NCBI GenBank assembly: GCA_003586115.2
Contig: QVOM02000112.1
Coordinates: forward strand, 101,879,174 to 101,943,173
Source: Salvator merianae
Taxonomy: Eukaryota > Chordata > Lepidosauria > Squamata > Teiidae
Length of the DNA: 64,000 nucleotides
Direction: 5' to 3'
Shown one piece after another: positions 59,101 to 64,000 of this stretch. The notes beneath the pieces are model-generated. The model was not told the origin of the DNA. It worked only from the letters and a program-made list of their open reading frames with translations, and ran no database searches. The stretch's first letter is position 1. The number at the start of each line of letters is the position of its first letter. Position numbers and translations under genes: made by a program.

Positions 59101-61212
59101 TGATCTTCCAAAATAAATTTCAAGATAATGTTAGATGTACTAAGGATCTTGGCCTCCCAGAGGTACAAATAGATGGGATATTTCATATTTTCACTCAACA
59201 GTTGAATCAATGACTGTTTGGAGGGCAGTTTTATTTATATTGTACATCATGCCTTTTTTTCAAATAGCTCAGGGCAGCAACCACTATTCTTCTCTCCACT
59301 GCGACTATTGAAATGTCACACAGTGAGCATCCATAGGGGTAAGTAGGGATTTGAACCTTGGTTTCTCCCAGGTTCTAGTTTGGTACATTAGCTGCTATAA
59401 ACAGATAAGAACAGAAGATACCTGAGGAAGAGTGCTACTTCCAGAAGCAGCTTATTTCTTAGGCAGCAACAAGCTGAATTCTTGGCCATGAGTCTCTTCT
59501 AGCAGCCTTGGGCAAAAGTAACATCAAATCAGTGTTCCAGGTGGTTTTGTTTCCACCCTAGGGTACACTGCTGCAGCTGACTGATCATCTCCTGGTTCAG
59601 ACTGTCTCATTATCAAAGTCATACTGCAGTGAGCTTACCCTCCTTTCTATCGGATACTATCAATAGACTTCTTGCCTTGATTTTGGATCTTTCTCCAATT
59701 CCTAATTTTAGATTATAGTTTGACTCTTGTTTCTGCATTGTTTTACTGCAATTTCTCTGCTCTGCCTAAATTTAGCCTTATTTCTGCTTAGATCTTTGAC
59801 TTCCTCCATCCTCCAGTCTTACTTCCAGTCTCACCTCTAGTTAGAACTCAGCTTCTAATTCCTAGTCTTACTTCCAGTCTTCCTCTTAGCACCAATCCAG
59901 CTTCCAGTTTCCAAACATGGCCCCAACCTTGTCCAGCCATTTCCCAGCCTACCTCCTGTTCCTGCCCTAGCTCCAGTCTTCAAGCTTCCAGTCTCCCCAG
60001 ATGGCACTCACCTCCTGGCCCTGTCACTAGTGCTGTTCAGTGCTGACTACAAGAGCTCTTTTGAACTTGGGATGTTGCTGGACTACACTGTCACTGGCCA
60101 TATTAGCTGGGACTGAACACAGTCACAGCTCAGCAGTACCTGGTGTGACTCAGTTTTAATTGTTCTCAAATTTTATTTCATCAACCAAGTTATATTCATT
60201 GATAACTATACATGTTTAAACTGGGTTGAATCCAACTGGATTCGTGAATGAATATAGCTTTTGCTTCTGGAGGGATACTGGAACTCTCAGAAGCAGTTTT
60301 AGAGCATGAAACCTTCTTCTATGAATGAAATGCCTTCTGATCATAGAAGTATTGTGTATAATTTTGGTCACCACACCACAGAAAGTATATTGTGGAACAA
60401 AAAGGTACAGAAAAGGGCAACTAGGATGATCAAGGGGTTGGAACACCTCCCTTACGAAATCAGTTTTAATATCTACGTCTATTCAGCCTTGAAAGATGGT
60501 TTTCAAGAGGTGACCTGACTGAAGGATATAAAATCAAGAATGGCATGAAAAAGGTGGATAGAGAAAAATTACTTTCTCTGTCACACAACCCTAGAATCAG
60601 GAGGCACTCAATGAAGCAGATGGGAAGGAGAGTTAGGACCAACAAGGGAAAGTATTTTTTTACCCAGAGAGTCATTGGTCTATGGAATTTACTACCAGAA
60701 GATGTGCTGACAGCAACCAGCCTGGATAGTTTTAAAAATGAGTTAGACCAATTCATGAAAGACAGGGATATCAATGGCTAACTGATATCTGAGTGCTGTC
60801 TCCAGGTTGGAGAGACAGGCAGGATGCCTCTAAAGACCATTTGCAACAGAGTCAAGAGCAGGTGAAGGTTTTGCCTTAGTCTTCTGCTTTAAGAATGCCA
60901 AAAACAGTTGGTTGGCCACTGTGTGAGACAGGATGCTGGACTAGATGGACTGTGGTCTGATCCAGCAGGGTTCCTCTTAAGTTCTATGTTCACTTACCAA
61001 TATATTCGCCAGCCAGGCTCCACAAGCGTACAGTACAATCAACAGAACAAGATAATAAGATGCTGTCTTCATCTATAACTTCTAACCTGTAGGTTAAAAG
61101 CCAGAGATGGTTATCAGTCAGGAGTATTTGTGAAGAAATTATTTCTTTGTAAGAAGTTTGGTCTTTACTTACGAAAGAACCAGGTTTAAATGAGCTCTCC
61201 AATGATTCACAT
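55987..61212 (-). CDS. WD-repeat protein, WDR95-like, last five exons
   Basis: Five - strand exons join with consistent phases and GT-AG sites to give about 200 C-terminal residues. They carry a WD repeat (HWRAHLNLVLSLEVIDEDSI, then LLSCSVDCTVRLWSLAGEYI) and a conserved post-propeller segment, GTFGQAEPWEIFTPSSWKHP, then MVPYEILIDPQSMPVHPVLE. A charged tail of the form KHEQSKLLKRQVNHRGPNTY follows. This arrangement resembles the WDR49/WDR95 family; function is not established. In mouse, Wdr95 lies next to Hsph1 (recalled), supporting the name. Human has a pseudogene. The upstream exons are not found in this window. Convergent with HSPH1. Confidence 0.8.
56260..56357 (-). CDS. WDR95-like penultimate exon
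   Basis: Acceptor CCCCTCAG, frame ERHYNHLPQLIVTDEDIKDE, then INKRFYAQGSGR. The donor is taken as AGGAG/GTAAGT because its phase matches the next exon. An alternative donor TCAG/GTAGGA lies 8 bases earlier and would break the frame. Confidence 0.75.
56380..58540 (-). other. Intron of the WDR95-like gene
   Basis: AT-rich. 57372-57480 holds a diverged arm of the 31881 MITE family (CCCTTTCTGCACTGGGCCTTGTTCC). No other exon with good phase was found. Confidence 0.5.
58541..58725 (-). CDS. WDR95-like exon with EPWEIFTP motif
   Basis: Acceptor CCCCATAG, donor AAG/GTCTGT (weak). Frame GTFGQAEPWEIFTPSSWKHP to VLEHRSPDLQNSDEDKKTQD. It follows directly on the WD repeat of the preceding exon and is the best-conserved-looking segment. 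Confidence 0.82.
58730..60245. other. Intron of the WDR95-like gene with CT-rich repeat
   Basis: 59690-60010 is a degenerate tandem array on the + strand built around CTTCCAGTCT/CTAGTCTTAC. 59225-59300 resembles an antisense LINE tail (TTTTATTTATATTGTACATC). No exon was seen. Confidence 0.5.
60310..60985 (+). mobile_element. CR1-like LINE 3' fragment
   Basis: The longest copy here. VYNFGHHTTESILWNKKVQK, then RATRMIKGLEHLPYE, then GKYFFTQRVIGLWNLLPEDV and SLDSFKNELDQFMKDRD form the C-terminal part of CR1 ORF2. The shared 3' UTR ends GACAGGATGCTGGACTAGATGG...GATCCAGCAGGGTTCCTCTTAAG. It ends about 10 bases before a WDR95-like splice donor. Confidence 0.88.
60998..61086 (-). CDS. WDR95-like exon, WD repeat core
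   Basis: Acceptor CCTACAG, donor TTG/GTAAGTG. Frame LEVIDEDSILLSCSVDCTVR, then LWSLAGEYI: a typical WD unit with the Asp-Cys-Thr-Val-Arg-Leu-Trp strand. Confidence 0.85.
61173..61212 (-). CDS. WDR95-like short exon
   Basis: 40 bases, acceptor GTTACAG, donor TTC/GTAAGT. Frame VNHWRAHLNLVLS, the GH-dipeptide-like W(R/K)AH start of the WD unit completed by the next exon. Too short to be found as an open frame but phase and sequence fit exactly. Confidence 0.75.
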
Positions 61213-61219
61213 CTGTAAC

Positions 61220-62140
61220 AAAGGACTACATCTCAGTTTATGAACATAACAAAAGTTAGAATATATACAGATTTACAAAAACAATGCATTGTAATTTGAT
61301 GTCTGAAGAACCATAAATTTTAAAGAGACTTATCAGAAAGTGTATATAGCGCTGCAACTAACCATCATCAGCACAGGTGAAACATTATGCAATTTGTGCA
61401 TAGCAGAGTTGTTTTGTCTCCCACTTATTTTTATCTTTTTGCCAAACAACAGAAATGGCTTGAAATCTGCTGAGATTTTTCCCTGGGAGGAATTCTAAAA
61501 TTGTAAAAATATAGGATTTACACATAGCTTGACTTTAAAGAAAAAAAACCTACAAAAAATTAACTAGAGATTAAGCAGTTTGGTATAAATTTCATTGGCC
61601 CATTGATAATGCAAGCAAGTGAAGCAAAGGGGGTTTGAATTATTCCTTTTGCATTATCCAACAAAACTCCTTGACAAAAAGACCTGATTTCACATTCTTC
61701 TCAGGACTTTCTCCCAGAATGGAATTTTTCTCAAGCACAAAACGACAAAGTCAGAGGGGACAGCTTTTGTAATGTGTTCTGCATGGGAAGACAATTCAGA
61801 AACTGCAATGAAGTCTTCTTCTATTTGGGGCATTGGGGTTGTTTTGGAAGCACCTTTGAGGGGAGCACCCACACCCTCTCTCCCAGAGATGTTGCCATAT
61901 CACTCCTCCAGAGGCAGAAACCCAATAAAGGGGTCTGGATGTGCTTCCTCATAAGGAAATGCATTCAAAGCTCCAGCTGACTGGGCATTTCCCAGGCAAG
62001 AAGCACACACTCAGGGGATGGGTCAGGATGAGGCACAACAGCATGATTCTCACCAGATTCTTGCCTCCTGAAGGGCTTCCCTTCAACTTGCCTTGATGGG
62101 GGAGGGGGTGAGAATGCAGCCCTTTTGTGTTCCCCACAGG
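61220..62140. other. No further exon recognised
   Basis: Further WDR95-like exons would be expected upstream on the - strand, but I found none with both WD text and matching phase. Confidence 0.4.
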
Positions 62141-62147
62141 TTTCCTC

Positions 62148-62330
62148 CATAAGAATATAAGAGGAGCCCTGCTGGATCAGGCCACAGTCCACCTAGTCCA
62201 GCATCCTGTTTCACACAGTGGCCCACCAATTGCTTATGGTCAGTCTCAAGCAAAATTTGAAAGAATAACTTTCACCTCTTCTCAATTCCTTGCAAATGAC
62301 CTTTAGAGGCATCCTGCCTTACATGCATTT
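62148..62330 (-). mobile_element. CR1-like LINE 3' fragment, antisense
   Basis: AAGAATATAAGAGGAGCC, CTGGATCAGGCCACAG, TCCAGCATCCTGTTTCACACAGTGGCCCACCAATTGC: the antisense version of the 3' UTR at 60840-60985. Confidence 0.85.
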
Positions 62331-62339
62331 TGCACACAG

Positions 62340-63490
62340 GATGCTTCAAGCCACCCCGACAAGTTAGCTAAAACCCAACTTCAGTTAGAAGTCCACTAGA
62401 TTATTGGTGGCATCCTTTCATCTTGAAAGACAATTGAAAGAGCCTGGGCATGAATGTAAGGGACGTCTGAATTGCCCAGGCATCAGAGTGTCCCTCTTGG
62501 CCTCGCCAGTATGATCCAAAGGCATGTAAACACAACACTGGGCACTGGGTTGGCTGCAGGAGCTGCCAGAGAGATCATCTGTGGTCCATCCAACCACCAG
62601 ATTCTCTGTCAAGATTTATTCTGTTTGCCTTTCCCTTTCCCAAGGCAGTGAGGCTATTTTACCCATAGCTGGAAAGACCCAATTAGCTTCCATGGCAGAG
62701 TAGGGGTTTGAACTAGATTAGAATGCAGCAACAAGGTTGTTGACAGATGTCTTTGGTTAGATACCCATCCTATTGTTCTTAAAAGCTCTGCGGTGGTTTC
62801 TGATCTACTACTGAGACAAATTTAAGAAATTAATGCTGGTATTTGTTTGCTGTTGTGAGGTACCATCAAGTCAGAGCTAAATGCTGGTGAATATGTAGGC
62901 TACGTTCATACACAGTGAAAAAAAAGAAGAAGAAGAAACAACATCTCTGGAGTTGATTTTGAGGTGGCTTTCAGATTATTTGGAGGTAAAATTGTCCACA
63001 TGGCAGTCTGCCTCTCCCTTCGATCGTGAACATTCTAATCTGGAAAAGGTGGGTTAGAGATGGAATGAGAACACAAGGGCCACATGCTGCTGTCTCTAAG
63101 GCACATTTGAAATGCTTCTTTGCTACATGTGATCTCTGTCTTAGTCATGTCCATGCAGTTTTCAAGCAGATACAAAAACAGTTCATCATTACCTTCTCCT
63201 GCGGAGATGCTAGGGTTTAAATTTGCAATTCTTAGGTTTCAGTACAATAACAATGACAGCACAGAAATAACTAAACAGCTGCAGTTATCAAATGTAACAT
63301 CTCTTCCCATATGTTATGATCTGCCAGGAAGGTCCTGCTGATAGCGCCATCACTTTCAGTGGTTTGGAGGTGGTACTTGCATATAAGAGCATCTTCCCAG
63401 TGATAGCTGTGAAATGTTCTTCCTCCAGAGATGCAAGGTGGACCATCAAGTTACAACATCTTTTGGCAATTGATGAAAAAGATACACCTC
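62340..63490. other. Repeat-like DNA, mostly unassigned
   Basis: 62900-63125 shares with 44228-44425 the block GGTTAGAGATGGAATGAGAACACAAGGGC and begins GGCTACGTTCATACACAG, so it is probably a MITE of that family. An (AAG)n run is at about 62925-62937. No exon was seen. Confidence 0.4.
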
Positions 63491-63491
63491 A

Positions 63492-64000
63492 GCCACATTC
63501 CGACACGGCATTTAATCTGTTTACAGGCCGTCTTCTCAATTGCACAAGAAGAAAGGACTAGAAACAATGGGATGAAACTTCAAGGGAGTAGATACAGGCT
63601 AGATATTAGGAAAAACCTTCTGACCGTAAGGGCAATCAGTCATTGGAACAGGTTACCACAGGAGGTGGTGGGCTCTCCTTCACTGGAGATCTTCAAGGAA
63701 AGGCTGGACAGATATCTGTCTGGGATTGTTTAGTGAATCCTGCATTGAGCAGGGGGTTGGACTCGATGACCCTGGAGGTCCCTTCCGATTCTATGATTCT
63801 TCAGTTCCCACTGGCCCAACATGATCTTGCTGTTCCATAGTTTTTCTGGACTAAACTGGCGAAATCCGCACTACTTTGTATTCGGATTTAATGAGTTCTC
63901 AAGCTGTTCCAGATCGCTAGCCCGCTTTACTTTGCGATGTGGGAATGGGGAAGGAGGCTATTTGGGAGGAACCATATTTTTTTGGAGGTGTGCAGAGGGA
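63492..64000 (+). mobile_element. Non-autonomous DNA transposon, copy C, partial
   Basis: Starts GCCACATTCCGACACGGCATTTAATC like copy B and continues to GGCCGTCTTC at 63535. It is interrupted, then resumes at about 63797 with TTCAGTTCCCACTGG and runs off the window at GTGCAGAGGGA. Same orientation as copy B. Confidence 0.82.
63536..63796 (+). mobile_element. CR1 3' end inserted in copy C
   Basis: Frame LDIRKNLLTVRAISHWNRLP, then QEVVGSPSLEIFKERLDRYL, the CR1 ORF2 C-terminus. It is followed by GGGGGTTGGACTCGATGACC, TGGAGGTCCCTTCCGATTC and TATGATTCT, the classic CR1 3' end. TCTTC is found at both junctions. Confidence 0.9.

Overview
This is vertebrate nuclear DNA, most likely from a squamate or other non-avian reptile. 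Genes are split into short exons with GT-AG introns. The intervening DNA is AT-rich and full of decayed L2, CR1-like and L1 retrotransposon pieces, small palindromic DNA transposons and a 5S-rRNA-like SINE. There is no bacterial gene organisation, no rRNA or tRNA gene and no CRISPR array.

The central gene is HSPH1 (HSP105/HSP110), complete on the + strand. It has 18 coding exons from the ATG at 30185 to the stop at 54432. All exon phases agree and give an 853-residue protein, against 858 in human. Its promoter is a GC-rich block at about 29.8-30.3 kb. This block carries a perfect three-unit heat-shock element and a TATA-like box. A 132-bp in-frame exon (48659-48790) corresponds to the 44-residue segment that separates the alpha and beta isoforms in mammals.

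Downstream and convergent, on the - strand (55.99-61.21 kb), are the last five coding exons of a WD-repeat gene. I call it WDR95-like from its sequence and from recalled mouse gene order (Wdr95 next to Hsph1). Its 5' part lies outside the window or was not found. The two 3' ends are under 1 kb apart.

Upstream, a CpG-rich block at 5.4-6.7 kb looks like a promoter. One possible - strand first exon, a short hydrophobic reading frame ending at a strong splice donor, could be the start of B3GLCT, the expected neighbour. That is weak.

The rest is intergenic or intronic. 1-2.8 kb has nothing recognised. 2.8-3.85 kb and 7.6-8.65 kb hold L2 reverse-transcriptase remains. 9.6-10.56 kb holds a MITE followed by an L2 tail. 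13.99-14.35 kb is an L2 tail and 14.9-15.3 kb a G-rich minisatellite. 21.4-24.34 kb holds an L1 piece, a MITE and a 1.2-kb DNA transposon. 27.7-28.8 kb is L1. HSPH1 introns contain several MITEs and an L2 that has been split by a second copy of the 1.0-1.2-kb transposon. A third copy, itself split by a CR1 tail, runs off the right end. I see no new multi-gene system. The most novel item is this transposon family, together with the set of short inverted-repeat elements.
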